Part shown: positions 31,149-43,003 of the stretch, in pieces | Numbering within the stretch: the first letter of the stretch is position 1 | Layout: every line of letters begins with the position of its first letter | NCBI GenBank assembly: GCA_032433765.1 | Contig: JAVIAB010000124.1 | Coordinates: forward strand, 97,648,202-97,712,201 | DNA: 64,000 bases | Source: Megaustenia siamemsis | Lineage: Eukaryota > Mollusca > Gastropoda > Stylommatophora > Ariophantidae | Direction: 5' to 3' | Notes under the pieces: generated by a model | The model's database searches: none | What the model was told of the DNA's origin: nothing | Seen by the model: only the letters and a program-made list of their open reading frames with translations | Program-made: the position numbers and the translations under genes

Positions 31149-32863
31149 CATCATCATCATCATGTACCCTGCTGGATGACGTAGGCGATCATGTCCCTCC
31201 ACAATCTTCTATCTACAGTGCATCGTATCAGTTCTGTTTTTGAATGTTTTCCATGCCATGACACCAAGCTATCCAGTATTTTCTCTCTTTGTCGTCCGCG
31301 ATCTCTCTTTCCTTTTATTTTGCCAGTTGTAACCAAGTATTCCAACTTTCCTCTTCTCATGATGTGCCCCAAAAATGTTGATTGCTTCTTTCTGATATTT
31401 TTTAAGAGCTCCCTTTTTGTGTTGGCCTCTTTGAGAACTTTCTCATTATTCTTTTTATCTGTCCAGGGAACTTTCAACATTCTTCTGAGAAATTCCATCT
31501 CTGTGGCCTCTAACCGTCTTTTCATTTGTTTGTCTACTGTCCATGATTCGCTTCCATAGGTCAGAATTGGTTCTATATAGCACCGATGAACTCTCTTTCT
31601 CATTTTTATTGACATAGATTTGTTACATAAGATATTTTTCATTTTCTGAAATGCTATTTTGGCCTGAGCTATTCTGCTTTTTATTTCTGTGGTGCATCTC
31701 CCATCTGATGTAATTATTGTGCCCAAGTATTTGAAACGTTGCACTTGTTTTAGATTTGTCTCGTTTATTTTTATGCTGCATGATGGTGGTGATTGTTTCT
31801 TCGATATAACCATTACTTCTGTTTTCTTACTATTCAGACTGAGACCTTTCTTGTTGCTTTCTTCTACTATTATGTCTATCATTTCTTGTAGTTCGTTCTC
31901 TGTCTCTGCTATTAAGACTGTGTCAACCGCATATCGTAAATTATTTATGTTGTGACCGCTGACTTCAATTCCTTTTTTATCTACTATTGATCTCATATGT
32001 TCGCTGTAAAGTGAAAACAAGTCCGGTGACAGAACACAGCCTTGTCTGACTCCTTGTTTTATAAATTGGAATTGTCCTGTTTGGTTGTTAATTCGTATAG
32101 CTGCTGTTTGTTGCCAGTACATATTTTTTATGATACACAGATCCTTGCCATCAATGTTTAATTTCTCCAGCATATTCATTATTTCCACATGCTTTACTTT
32201 GTCAAATGCTTTCGTGTAGTCTATAAAGCACATATATAGATCTTTCTTTACCTCTATAGATCTTTCTATCAATGTCCTTAAGATGTATATTGCGTTATTG
32301 GTGCCCATTCCTTCCACAAACCCACATTGTTCCTCACTTATTTCTGGTTTTATTTTGTTCCTTACACGTCTCATGATTATTCTTAGTAATATTTTAGTCA
32401 TATGGCTCATGAGACTAAAAGTGCGATGGTCTTCACAATCAGTGGCGCCTGACTTCTTCGGTATGGCTACAAAGATAGATTTTAGTAGATCCTCGGGTAT
32501 GTGTCCTGTGTTATATATGTCATTGAGTAGTTTTGTTATGACTTGTACTCCCAACTCTCCTAATGCATTTATCTCTTTGATTGTTATATTGTCAGGACCT
32601 GGAGCTTAGCCTCTTTTCATATGTTGAATTGCGTCCTCCACTTCACTCTGCATTATTGGTGGTCCTGTGTCTTCATTTGAATTGTTTAATTCTGGTCTTT
32701 CATCATCATAGAGTTGACTGCTATATTCTGTCCATCTTTCCATTGTCTTCTCCTGTCCCATTATTATATTTCCTTCCTTTGATTTCACACATCCTGAAAC
32801 TTTTACTTCTTTTCTTCCTGTTAATTCATTTAACTGATTGTGCATAAATTATGGGTCTTTCTT
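31149..32863 (-). pseudogene. RTE-like LINE (A2) nested in A1, nearly open frame
   Basis: A 1.7-kb 5'-truncated A2 copy. On the minus strand one frame runs from 32848 to 31160 with a single in-frame stop at 32606-32608 (after QHMKRG, just before APGPDNITIKE). It covers the RT: CFIDYTKAFDKVKH, IKQGVRQGCVLSPDLFS, the catalytic box, then the C-terminal basic region and RRLWRDMIAYVIQQG. The catalytic box reads YAVD instead of YADD, so the first metal-binding Asp is Val. One Ile codon is also missing in the SEHMRSI stretch. The copy ends in ATGATGATGATG (31149-31160). It is catalytically dead but otherwise close to intact, with the same orientation as its A1 host. Confidence 0.9.
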
Positions 32864-32876
32864 TTATCTTCTCATT
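32864..32876. repeat. Target-site duplication of nested A2, right copy
   Basis: TTATCTTCTCATT is identical to 31136-31148. Removing 31149-32876 restores a continuous A1 sequence. Confidence 0.88.
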
Positions 32877-35870
32877 ACATGGCCAAAAAATGATGATTTT
32901 CCTAATATGGAATATTTGCTTACTTTTTGCTTTGGCCTCTTTCAGAACGTTTTCATTACTCTTCTTAGCAGCCCATGGTATTCTCAGCATTCTTCTGTAA
33001 AACCACATTTCTACAGACTCCAGTGATTTTCTTTTCCTTTGTCCTATTGTCCATGATTCACATCCATATGTTAAGGCTGGCACTACATAACATTTAAGAA
33101 CTCTTTTTCTTGTTTCCATTGTCAAAAATGGATTGCATAGTATCGTCCACATTTTTTGGAAAGCTGTTTTTGCCTGAGCCTCTGCATCTCACCTCTTTTG
33201 TACATCTTCCGTCTGAGGCTAACAAAGTTCCCAAATATTTAAAATCATTTACCTGTTTTAATATTGTTCCACTTGTCTTTATTTTGCACTGAGGTGATGT
33301 CTTTTTCTTTGTTGTTACCATTACTTCTGTCTTTTTTCTATTAAGACTGAGTCCTTTATTTTTGCTTTATTTCACTATAATGTCTAACATTATTTGTAAC
33401 TCATTTTCACTTTTAGCGATTAAGACTGTATCATCAGCATACCTTAGATTATTTATATTGTGACCTCCAATTGTTATTCCAGGCATGCCTCTTATGGATC
33501 TTAAAATAATCTCACTATAAATATTAAACAAAGCTGGTGACAGCACACAACCTTGCCTAACACTCTTTTTTATTTGTTGAAACATCCCCAATTGGTTTCC
33601 AGTTCTTATGGCTGTTGTTTATTGACAGTACATGTTTTTTATTATTCTTAGATCTTTGTTGTTTATGCTTTCTAAAATATTGAATATTTCTTGGTGCTTT
33701 ACTTTGTCAAATGCCTTGGTGCAATCTATGAAACATAGGTATAGATCTGTTTTCACCTCTATGGCTCTTTCTACTAAAGACCTTATGATGTATATGTCAT
33801 TACTTGTTCCTTTATCTCTAACAAAACCACACTGTTCATAGCTAATTTCTGGACTGATTTTGTTTCGCACTCTTCGCATGATGACTCTTCGTAATTTCTT
33901 AGTCATATGACTCATAAGGCTTATTGTGCGATCGCACCAGATTTCTTAGGTAGAGCTATGAGTATTTATTTCAGCCGATCGCCTCGTATATATCCACTGT
34001 TGTCGATATCATTGAATATTTTTGTTATTATTTCTATTCCAAAATCACCCATGGCTTCAATCTTTCTATAGTTATATTATCTGGTCCAGGAGCTTTTCCT
34101 GTTCTCATATTGCGCAAGGCGTCTTCCACTTCTTATTTGAGTATTTCTGGTCCTTCTCAATTATCCTTAATTTACTTCTGTTCGTTCATCATTACAAAGC
34201 TCTTTAATGTATTCTGTCCATCGTTCCATTACGGTTTCTTGTTGAAACAACAGTTCTCCTTCCTTTGATTTTATACATCCAGTTTTTGATTGCGTTTTTC
34301 TTCCTGTTAAATCTTCAGTTTGTATGTATATAGCTTTGGCATCTCCTTATTGTTGCATTCCAATCTCTTTGCATCTCTCTTTTAGCCATGATTCTTTTGC
34401 TTCATTGCATATTACTACAATTTCTTTATTTAATCTCTTATACTAATCTTTATTTTCTTTATTTCTTCTTCTTGTATCCATTAGCTGCAAAATGTCATAT
34501 ATCATCCATTTCTTTCTTGAATTTGTCCTCACTGGTGGTATGAACTTTTTTGTTGTTTGTTGCATTGATTCTTTTAGCATTTCCCACTGTTTGTCAATGC
34601 TTTGTATCATCTATATTGCATTGTACCGGTTCTGAATTGTGATTTTAGATTTGTCTTGCAACTTCTTGTCTGATTTGATTAAATCTAAATTTAATTTGAA
34701 GTTAATTGAGGCTCGTTTTGTTGTTTTTAATTTTACTCTAATCTTTCCCACAACTGGTACATGGTCACTATTGCAATCTGCCCCTGGTCTAGTTTTCATA
34801 CACACCAGACTGCTTCTAAATCTATTGCATATCATTATGTAATCAAATTGATTACATGCGTTGTCTCCTGGCCTTTTCCATGTAGACAGACGTCTTGGAT
34901 GTTGCTTAAACCAGGTGTTTCCTATCATCATGTTGTGTGTTCTTGCCCAGTCAATAAGTTTCTCACCTCTTTCATTCCTCTCACCTAAGCTATAATGACC
35001 AACTACTTCCTCAACTCTTTCCTTTCTTACTTTTGCGTTAAAATCCAATAGAACTATGGTGTTTTCATGTGGTTTGCATTCACGAAGTGCCTCACTTAAC
35101 TCGTCGTAAAATGTATCAATTGTTTCCTCTAGACTGTCTACTGTTGGTGCATAAACTTGTATAAGATTTATATCTATTGACTTTCCATTCAATTTCACTA
35201 AAAGGACTCAGATATTGGGTAAAAGCCTTTCACTGTTCTTGATCTGTCAGATAAAGGATAAAAGCCTTTCACTGTTCTTGCTCTTCTGCATCCAAGATAA
35301 TACCTACTCCTCTTTGGTGTTCAGTACCTCCAGAGTAGATTATTTTATGTTCATCAGAATATATCTCCCCTGATCCAATGTATCTCATTTTGCAAAGTCC
35401 CAGTAAATGTAAACCCTTTCTTTTCATTTCTTGTATGATGTTTTCTAGTTTACCCTTCTGCATGAGTGTGCTCACATTCCAAGTACCTATCTTTAGAGTT
35501 TGTTTTTTCTTTATTTTGCTTACAGTAGATTGATGACGATCGGGTATCACCTGTAGCACATGTTCCCCTACCGAACGAGGGTTTTCCTTTGGAATCCCCC
35601 TTAACGCTGTTGCCGTGATTTCTATTATTGTGGCGATTCATAATTTTACAAAGAAATTACGACGGCGGTTTTCTGCTGCCTTCCGTTGGTTTGTTTACGG
35701 TTTGCTCCTCTAACCTTTGACTAAAAAGTCTCACCCACAAGGCAGTGCTGTTGTTTTACTTCGGGGTACCGTCCCTTAGCCTTTTACTCTCCCGATCATA
35801 CCTGAAAGGCAGCAGGACAGCCGCAGGTTGTACTGTTTACTGCATACAGTAGCAGGTAAAATTACCCGAC
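32864..35870 (-). pseudogene. RTE-like LINE (A1), near full-length, endonuclease + RT
   Basis: This is the body of the A1 copy whose 3' end is at 30938-31148. On the minus strand, the ATG at 35641 starts MNRHNNRNHGNSVKGDSKGK. The APE endonuclease follows: LKIGTWNVSTL, YSGGTEHQRGVGIIL, INLIQVYAPT, LLDFNAKV, FDYIMICNRF and SDHVPV. Then come an RT linker (about 34600-33920), CFIDCTKAFDKVKH, VRQGCVLSPALFNI, an intact YADDTVLIAK box, and the C-terminal half. Frameshifts and stops split it into at least seven frames. A duplicated stretch of about 50 bp lies at 35210-35275. Upstream of the ATG, about 230 bp look like the 5' untranslated region. Without the insertion the element is about 3.2 kb with one ORF, typical of the RTE clade. 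Confidence 0.88.
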
Positions 35871-35904
35871 CCTATATGATTGTCACGTATAGAGACGGGA
35901 AATG

Positions 35905-36840
35905 AAAAGGTTTGTCAACGACAAGAAATCCAGAGGTTTGTCAAATATAGCAACAAGAAATAGAAAAGCTTATCAGATATAGCAACAAGAAATATAAAAG
36001 CTGGTTGGGTATAGCAAAAAAAAATAGAAAAGGTTATCGAGTATAGCAACGATAAATATAACAATTTGTCAGCGATAAGAAATAAGAAGATCTTTCAAAT
36101 ATAGCAACAAGAATTAGAAATACTTGCCAAATATGGCAACAATATAAAGATAGTTTTGTCAGATATAGCGACAAGAAATAGAAAGATTTGCCAAATGTAG
36201 CGACAAAAAACAGAAGGATTTGCCGAATATAGCGACAATAAATAGAAAGATTTGCCAAATATAGCGACAATAATAAGTAGATTTGCAAATTTAGTGACAA
36301 TAAGTAGAAAGATTTGCTAAATATAGCGACAATAAATAGAAAGATTTACAAATATAGCGACAATAAATAGAAAGATTTGCCAAATATAGCGACAATAAAT
36401 AGAAAGATTTGCCAAATATAGCGACAATAATAAGTAGACTTGCCAAATTTAGTGACAATATGTAGAAAGACTTGCCAAATATAGCAACAATATAAAGATA
36501 GTTTTGTCAGATATAGCGACAAGAAATAGAAAGATTTGCCAAATGTAGCGACAAAAAACAGAAAGATTTGCCGAATATAGCGACAATAAATAGAAAGATT
36601 TGCCAAATATAGCGACAATAATAAGTAGATTTGCAAATTTAGTGACAATAAGTAGAAAGATTTGCCAAATATAGCGACAATAAATAGAAAGATTTACAAA
36701 TATAGCGACAATAAATAGAAAGATTTGCCAAATATAGCGTCAAGAAACAGAAAGATTTGCCAAATATAGCGACAATAAATAGAAATATTTGCCAAATATA
36801 GCGACAATAAATAGCAAGGATTGTCAACACGTAAAGATTA
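35905..36840. repeat. 32-bp minisatellite with 348-bp higher-order repeat
   Basis: The unit is about 32 bp and contains GATTTGCCAAATATAGCGAC, with about 29 copies. Copies at the left edge (35905-36060) are diverged. An 11-unit block starting near 36060 recurs 348 bp downstream: the marker AATATAAAGATAGTTTTGTC occurs at 36141 and 36489. Minus-strand frames of 74-100 codons are repeat-driven. Confidence 0.92.
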
Positions 36841-37239
36841 CCTTTTTGTTCCATAGCGTGCATGCATATCCGTAAATAAAATCGAAATAGAGCCTGAGAC
36901 GAGCCAGATTAGGCTAGAGTGACCACATCAAAGAAACGCAGCATGAAAAAACAATTTTTGTGCCAGTCATGAGAGCCGGAACTAGAACTTTCTTACACCT
37001 TCGGCACTTGAAGGGGTTTAAGAGCAAAGGGAGAGAAAGGAGTTCACCATTCCCAGAGTGCCCGATATGCATTTTAAAAAGATTGTGACTTGGTGAGGTA
37101 CTATACCCTTTTTTGGAAAATGCAGAAGCAAAATCCCAAGAATGTTGTGTCTTTGTCATTTTTATTTTTATTTCTTTGTTGTTTGTTTACGTCCTCATGT
37201 TATTAACCTCTAGTGTAGTCCTTGTTAGCGTGTGGGTTT
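36841..37239. other. Anonymous sequence
   Basis: Nothing recognised. The minus frame at 36914-37159 (81 codons) has no motif. Confidence 0.4.
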
Positions 37240-37385
37240 TTTTTTCTATGAATATTTAATTTTCCATGAATATTGTATTGTTCATGAATATTGAATGTTC
37301 CATGAATATTGAATTTTCTATGAATATTTAATTTTCCATGAATATTGAATTTTTCATGAGTATTCAATTTTCCATGAATACTTGT
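37240..37385. repeat. 20-21-bp tandem repeat, about seven copies
   Basis: Units read TTCCATGAATATTGAATTT with changes in the first T run and the A/T-rich end. Confidence 0.85.
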
Positions 37386-37689
37386 TTTGGTTGCTAAGAT
37401 TCGTTGGGGTTCACTGCACTCAGCTGAGGATGTTCTCAGTGGGAGCGGGATTCTCGCGCCAAACAGGCAGATATCCTCCGTCTTCTGTGTTGCTCACATT
37501 TTTGTTATCGGGAGTCTGAAGGTTTGAGTATATTTTTTAAAAACAATTTTGCTCGAGCACCGGTAGTTTTTTTTAAAATTTCAATGACTCTTTAGCGTGC
37601 TCAGAGTGCACACCGGCGCGATTGTATTTCGTCGTTATGCTAGATATAGGATGTCACTGCACACAGAACAAAAGAGGGTAAAACGTTAA
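37386..37689. other. Anonymous sequence
   Basis: Nothing recognised. Confidence 0.35.
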
Positions 37690-37743
37690 GAAACCACGGA
37701 TTCGGAGATAAAAATTCCCACCATCGCTCACGAGATTTGAACC
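37690..37743 (-). mobile_element. Possible SINE head fragment at edge of an array
   Basis: On the minus strand GGTTCAAATCTCG (complement of 37731-37743) followed by GGTGGGAATTTTTATCT resembles the B box and following GTTGGGATTTTTATTT of SINE-A. Only about 50 bp are present before the 36-bp array begins. Confidence 0.45.
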
Positions 37744-38323
37744 ATGTTCCCTGATACAATGTACTGCAATTTACTTTTTATGTTCCCTGATGCATTGTAC
37801 TGCAATTTACTTGTTATGTTCCCTGATACAATGTACTGCAATTTACTTGTTATGTTCCCTGATACAATGTACTGCAATTTACTTGTTAGGTTCCCTGATA
37901 CAATGTACTGCAATTTACTTGTTATGTTCCCTGATACAATGTACTGCAATTTACTTGTTATGTTCCCTGATACAATGTACTGCAATTTACTTGTTATGTT
38001 CCCTGATACAGTGTACTGCAATTTACTTGTTATGTTCCCTGATACAGTGTACTGCAATTTACTTGTTATGTTCCCTGATGCATTGTACTGCAATTTACTT
38101 GTTATGTTCCCTTATACATTGTACTGCACTTTGCTTGTCATGTTCCTTGCTACACTGCACTTTACTTTGCTTGTCATGTTCATTGCTACATTGTACTGCA
38201 CTTTACTTGTTATGTTCCCTGACATATTGCACTGCTCTTTGCTTGTCATGTTCCCTGCTACATTGCGCTGCACTTTGCTTGTCATGTTCCCTGATACATT
38301 GTACTGCACTTTGCTTGATATGA
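37744..38323. repeat. 36-bp minisatellite, about 16 copies
   Basis: The unit is 36 bp and contains TGTTCCCTGATACAATGTAC. The first ten units are nearly identical and units after 38100 are more diverged. Open frames of 194 and 177 codons on the plus strand and 121 on the minus strand are the 12-residue translation of the repeat and not genes. Confidence 0.94.
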
Positions 38324-39495
38324 CATAACGGCGCTTATTTTTAGTACTTGTTATAATAAGATGAAAGTTGGCCGGACGCAGGACTCACACCTAAAAAATA
38401 AAACATATCCTGACGTCTGGCAAACTTAAGCTGACTGTTAAGATCAAGATCTCTGAATCAGTTTGATCAGGAATCTACTTGACTTCTTCGCCCGAGGTGA
38501 GACTTTGGCAACAAACAACAAGAGAAAATGTTGTTAAATGAGTAGGGACTAAACAAGGAAAGCAACGCAGTTGCCAAACCAATGTTTTGTTGATGTCGGA
38601 TGCATTTAGATGGAGCGCGGAAATTGTTACAGTTTGCTGTAAACAACGACACAGCGTTTCTATTTTAACTTAAAACTCTCATGAACGGGCAGTTGAGAAA
38701 AATATTCATCTGTCGAACGCAGAACAAGCTATACATTTATTGTAATTGTTTATAGAAAACAGCAAAGGTCAAAATCTCGAAAAAAGAAAAGAGACTGCTA
38801 ATGCAAGAACAGAAAATGATATGCTAATGAAAGTATATTCCTGAAAGACAAAACTCAAGTAGGCACACCTTTCTTATATTCCATAATTCAAGGGGCCGGA
38901 ACAACATTCTCAAACAAAGAATACGTCATGTAATCAAGTTACCTCCCATTGAAATGTTATGAATAGATTTTCCTATCCCAGTATAACAATAGTGTATTAT
39001 GCTGCAAACACAGACAAATTGAGCTCGTCTCGATGGCAGAAAAGGAAAGAAATAGGTTATGGGGAGGTGAAGGGAACTAGAAATGAAACCAAAGAGATTG
39101 AATTTGGTGGAGATTAGATAAAGAAATAATTATGGAAATATAATGAGGTAGGAGGATGGCTAAGAGCATAGTAAAAGACATAATTTGGAAAACAAACATG
39201 CAAGAAGGCGTTATTGTTATAGGTCAGGTCAAGGCATAAATAAATTGACCTTCAAGAACCTGACGAGTGATTGGCCCGTTTCGGAGTCCGTCACAGAAAG
39301 CTGAGATGGGATCTTGATAAGCTCTAGTTCGTTCATCCTCTCCACGGCTGCTTGTTTTCGTTTCAAAGTGGTATATTATTTCTAATCTTGGAAATGTAAC
39401 AGCGTTTGTGGATGAAGATGTTCTGAGGCTGGTACATTCTATTCATTCATCAAACTGATATTTTATGGAGGTGGTTTAAACTTGAGACATGAGAT
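38324..39495. other. Anonymous sequence
   Basis: No gene or repeat recognised over about 1.2 kb. Confidence 0.4.
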
Positions 39496-39789
39496 ATGAA
39501 ACGTAATTTTTTTTGGCTGAAGTCAATATTTATCAATATTTGCCACTGGCGCAGAACACAGTGCAACGTTTTAACAGGTACCAAATTCAAAATAGGTACA
39601 ACCAACCTATGCCTCTGTACATTAGACAATATGACTACTAAACATGTTCTACAGGATTTCCCCCAGTACACAGACCTGAGAAGGACAATGTGGTCCGCAC
39701 CCACCTCCCTGGAAGAGAAACTATATGGGGCAATCGAATCACTTAAACAGACTGCTGACTTCACGAGAGAGTCTGGAATCCTACTCTGA
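39496..39789 (+). pseudogene. LINE family F C-terminal end (Jockey/CR1-like)
   Basis: A 97-codon frame ending in a stop. Its last 70 residues resemble the C-terminal tail of Jockey/CR1-type LINE proteins: TKFKIGTTNLCLCTL, MTTKHVLQDFPQYTDLRR, then SLEEKLYGAIESLKQTADF. The usual zinc-knuckle pattern is Cys-x-Cys, then His, then Cys. Here the last Cys position is Phe (LQDFPQY), suggesting decay. The start at 39496 is a chance ATG in a 5'-truncated copy. An (AG)n tract follows. Confidence 0.72.
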
Positions 39790-39801
39790 TTGAGTCTTGA
39801 T

Positions 39802-39803
<2 letters not shown>

Positions 39804-39848
<45 letters not shown>
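39804..39848. repeat. (AG)n microsatellite
   Basis: About 22 AG copies starting 15 bp after the LINE F stop codon. Confidence 0.95.
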
Positions 39849-39851
<3 letters not shown>

Positions 39852-40950
39852 TTATCTATGAATTATATTTTAGATGTTAATGCTGGTAATATAAAGACAC
39901 ATTTAAGAGTTTCGCGTTTCAATTTTTAATCACACCAGTTGTAACATTTCAAGAAACTGCTTCGTTTAATCATTTGAATGTATAATAATGAAAGCATGTG
40001 TATATTATCCTTCTAGAAATTAATAAATGATCAAATGAACTAAAGTATCAATGACAAACAATTGTGTGCCGTCAGTGGCCTGCTATAAATCATGATCGCT
40101 ACAAGTCCTATTGCTATTGCACCTTTCGAAAGTTCTATTTCACTCTTTCGAAAGTTCTATTTAACTCTTTAGAAAGTTCTATTTCACTCTTTTACACACT
40201 TTATAGATCTCAACTTCAACAAGACTTCTACGTGGCAGTTCTTTTTAGTCCGGCCAACATTTTTTCTGCAATGACCATATGAGGAGACAAATAATTTATG
40301 ATTATCTTTGAAATCAAACATTTCTTTGTTAGAATTGTTGTTCTTTGTTAGGATCGTCATCACTGCACACCGATCAAATCCATAGATTCTGCGATATCCC
40401 CCTCCAGAAAGTCCAAGAGAATCCTGACCCACGTGTACGTGTAAAGATGTGCTTTTATTTGTTATCGTTGAATTACGTTGAACTGAAGACTGGACTACGC
40501 TGTTTAAAAGAAGACTTTATACCTTCTTATGTGAACTTTAAAATATAATAATGTCTCTCGTACCGCGCTTCTTCGTACTTCATATAGGTCGTTCGTCTTT
40601 TTTTAGCACATTCCAATAGCATCTATTTTTGACAGTCAAACAAACTCCTGAAGTGTGCCATCACATGAAAATCAATGTATTAACGTAACATCATTACATT
40701 TCTACAGTCACAAGTACCGAGTCGCCATTCCTTTTCGATCCACACTCATTTGACTAGACTGGGTAATCTGATTTAGAACCATCAAGGGGGGATGAAGTAA
40801 AACCTGGATCTGTTTCGATAACTTAACTTGATACTAACAGTCAGCAATGAGTCGCTTTCGTCGATTTTCTTTTATACTGAAAGTGACAGGGAGAGACGAG
40901 ATCAGATATGAAGCTTAAGGAACTGTGTAGATGTAACATGTTACAATGCT
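39849..40950. other. Anonymous sequence with a short tandem and a dispersed motif
   Basis: No gene recognised. A 22-bp unit (GAAAGTTCTATTTCACTCTT) occurs three times at 40126-40192. The segment 40353-40440 resembles 41000-41085. Confidence 0.4.
40353..40440. repeat. Short dispersed repeat Q, copy 1
   Basis: It shares GGATCGTCATCACTGCACAC and CCATAGATTCTGCGAT-like blocks with 41000-41085. A shorter match (TCGCACTC, then CATAGGTGCCC) occurs at 45900-45931. I cannot assign it to an element family. Confidence 0.35.
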
Positions 40951-40999
40951 GGACCATGTTAAGAAACAACAAATCAAATGGTTATTTAGTTATTTTGCG

Positions 41000-41085
41000 G
41001 GTCATCATCATTGCACTCCGAACATGTCCATAGGTGCTCAGATCTCCTCCTCAGCAAGTCTCGCAGTGTCCAGCGACTGACGGCT
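41000..41085. repeat. Short dispersed repeat Q, copy 2
   Basis: It reads GGGTCATCATCATTGCACTC, then GTCCATAGGTGCTCAGATCT. See the copy at 40353. It directly follows a KKQQIKWL-coding scrap (40965-40998) resembling LINE C2 at 19565. Confidence 0.35.
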
Positions 41086-41299
41086 CCAGTTCTGTGTTGG
41101 TTAATAAAAATTAACCAATCAAATGGCCTTAACGTGAAACGTGACTAGCAATAGAGATAGTTTAGTCGACGGATCGTCGTCAACGAGCATGTCCCTCGGT
41201 GTGGGGGAGACTGATAACTTCAGTTCTGTGTTGATTTTTTATTCTTCAATGTCTCCTCGCACAGTACTCCTTCCTAGCATCTCCACTATAGATCTTTAG
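41086..41299. other. Anonymous spacer
   Basis: Nothing clear. CAGTTCTGTGTTG occurs at about 41088 and 41221. Confidence 0.3.
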
Positions 41300-41450
41300 C
41301 ACAAATTCAGTGAAAATATGAGGAAATGGAGGCCAAGGAGACAGCGGATTAATGAAATAGCAGATATCAGAACGATCGACAGGAGGCGCTATACAAAGCA
41401 TTTCCCCTCGACGCTGAAAGGTAACAGGAACAGTGAAAAAGAAAGTGCAT
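41300..41450 (+). mobile_element. Possible LINE family C2 remnant
   Basis: Reads RPRRQRINEIADI, then RRRYTKHFPSTLK, comparable to the terminal region of C2 at 10340-10500 and 19650-20300. It is degraded and the assignment is tentative. Confidence 0.4.
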
Positions 41451-43003
41451 TTTTCTCTGCAGCTTTGTAGTTAGTCTCAGCATTATTTATTGACATTGAA
41501 CGATATACGTGAAATTGATGGTGCATAACTAATTTTTTAGTTAACCGCGATGTTTTTTTGTTTATCTTTTCGTCTTGGTATTAACAATCATATCGCTAGC
41601 AAACGAATCACAGTTTGAGTAATAAGGTTTTGTGTATATGTATCTCTTGTATTTTAATTTCACAGAACCGTGCCTTCTGTTTCATCACTCTTTTTTCGTC
41701 TGGGCTGGTTTTAATTCTAAAATGTAATTACAGATGTAATTAAATCCCACATTTGTACAATAATGTTCTTTGAAACGTGCACGCTTGGCGCGATCAAATT
41801 ATTTTGCGTGAACCCTTGTGTGTATGTTTGAGCACACGCGCGCTCATTCATACACGGCGCGTGGCAATCGCGTTGCATCAACACAGAAAACGGAGATCCA
41901 GTGGAAAATCACCAGTGACGTTACTTCCGTTTGCATTGACTGCTGGAGACAGCATTGCGCTCAGTTTCCTGAAGTGTGGCCAACTTTGTGCTTAAAGGGT
42001 TTTCTGGTTTATTGTAACAGGGACATCATATCTCGAAGGCTATTTACAAATAAAAAAAGCAGGGCTAACAAGACGCGGCTTCATTTCTAATTCTATTTAA
42101 CGAGTAATACCAGAGAATTACAGCTTAATTTGTATTTCTTGTTTGTGGTTGAATTTTCAAACAAAATTAACAATGTCTGAACTCTGGTTTTAATTTGTTA
42201 TTCCTTAAATTTATTTAAATTAACTTAAATATTTCATTACGTTAGGGCGCAGAGTCGCCTTGCAGCAACAGAACTGTAAGGTGTTAACGACTAATAGCTG
42301 ATAGCTTGCGCAAGGATCGGTGATCCAGAATTATCCAGAACTTACTCCACCTCTTCGTAATGCCAATAGAAACAGTCTAACCAGTCTAGTCTGTGGGTAG
42401 GGCTTTAAGAGGGAAGACAACACGGTGCTAAAAAATGTCGCTGAAATGGGATGCGTTGGACAGAATGGAACTAAAATCATATTTCTATGACAAACAACAA
42501 CACAGCGCATACATGCCCACTTAACGTCCTTTTAATGACGGATGGCTAAGACACTAAAAATGACTTTTAGTGATTGGATGAACGCAAATCTTCAAAATTG
42601 TGCATATTGATTTCAATAACTACCAGATTAACACTCACCAGTGTGTTAGAAAGACTTGTTTTTCTAGTACAGACTTTTCTGACTACAAACAATTGCTGCC
42701 TTGCAGTAAAGTCCAGAAAACAAAATGCATGATAGACAATGTTTTTAAGTCATCCCCTATCGAATGAAAAAAACAAATATTTAGACCGTTATATTTTAAT
42801 TGAGTCCACGTTCATCTTATTTGAAAAATTGCAGCTTTTCTCTCATTCATATATTCTCCGACTTCAGCGGTACTCTTATATTTTAATTGTCCAGATTGTT
42901 AACGTTTGGGGCACATTTTCCCGATTAATTTTGTCCGGGAAGTTGCAATTTTCAGCTGCCAAAGTGTCACACGGGAGCTCCAATTTTTTCCACTTTCCGA
43001 TGA
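41451..43003. other. Anonymous sequence, no gene supported
   Basis: Frames of 64-90 codons (41777-41995, 41818-42090, 42739-43008) show no recognisable domain. No repeat was recognised over 1.5 kb. Confidence 0.4.

Noticed and set aside
34611..35641. Host gene resembling those named craniofacial development protein 2
   Set aside because: That name is often attached to RTE-type endonucleases. Here the domain is followed by reverse transcriptase blocks and a LINE tail, so it is part of an A1 element.
37744..38328. 194-codon frame with a 12-residue repeat that could look like a repeat protein
   Set aside because: It coincides exactly with a 36-bp minisatellite that is open in two plus-strand frames and on the minus strand, so the openness is a property of the repeat.
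38360..38420. tRNA-like box GGTGTGAGTCC on the minus strand
   Set aside because: Only a weak B-box match, no partner A box at proper spacing.
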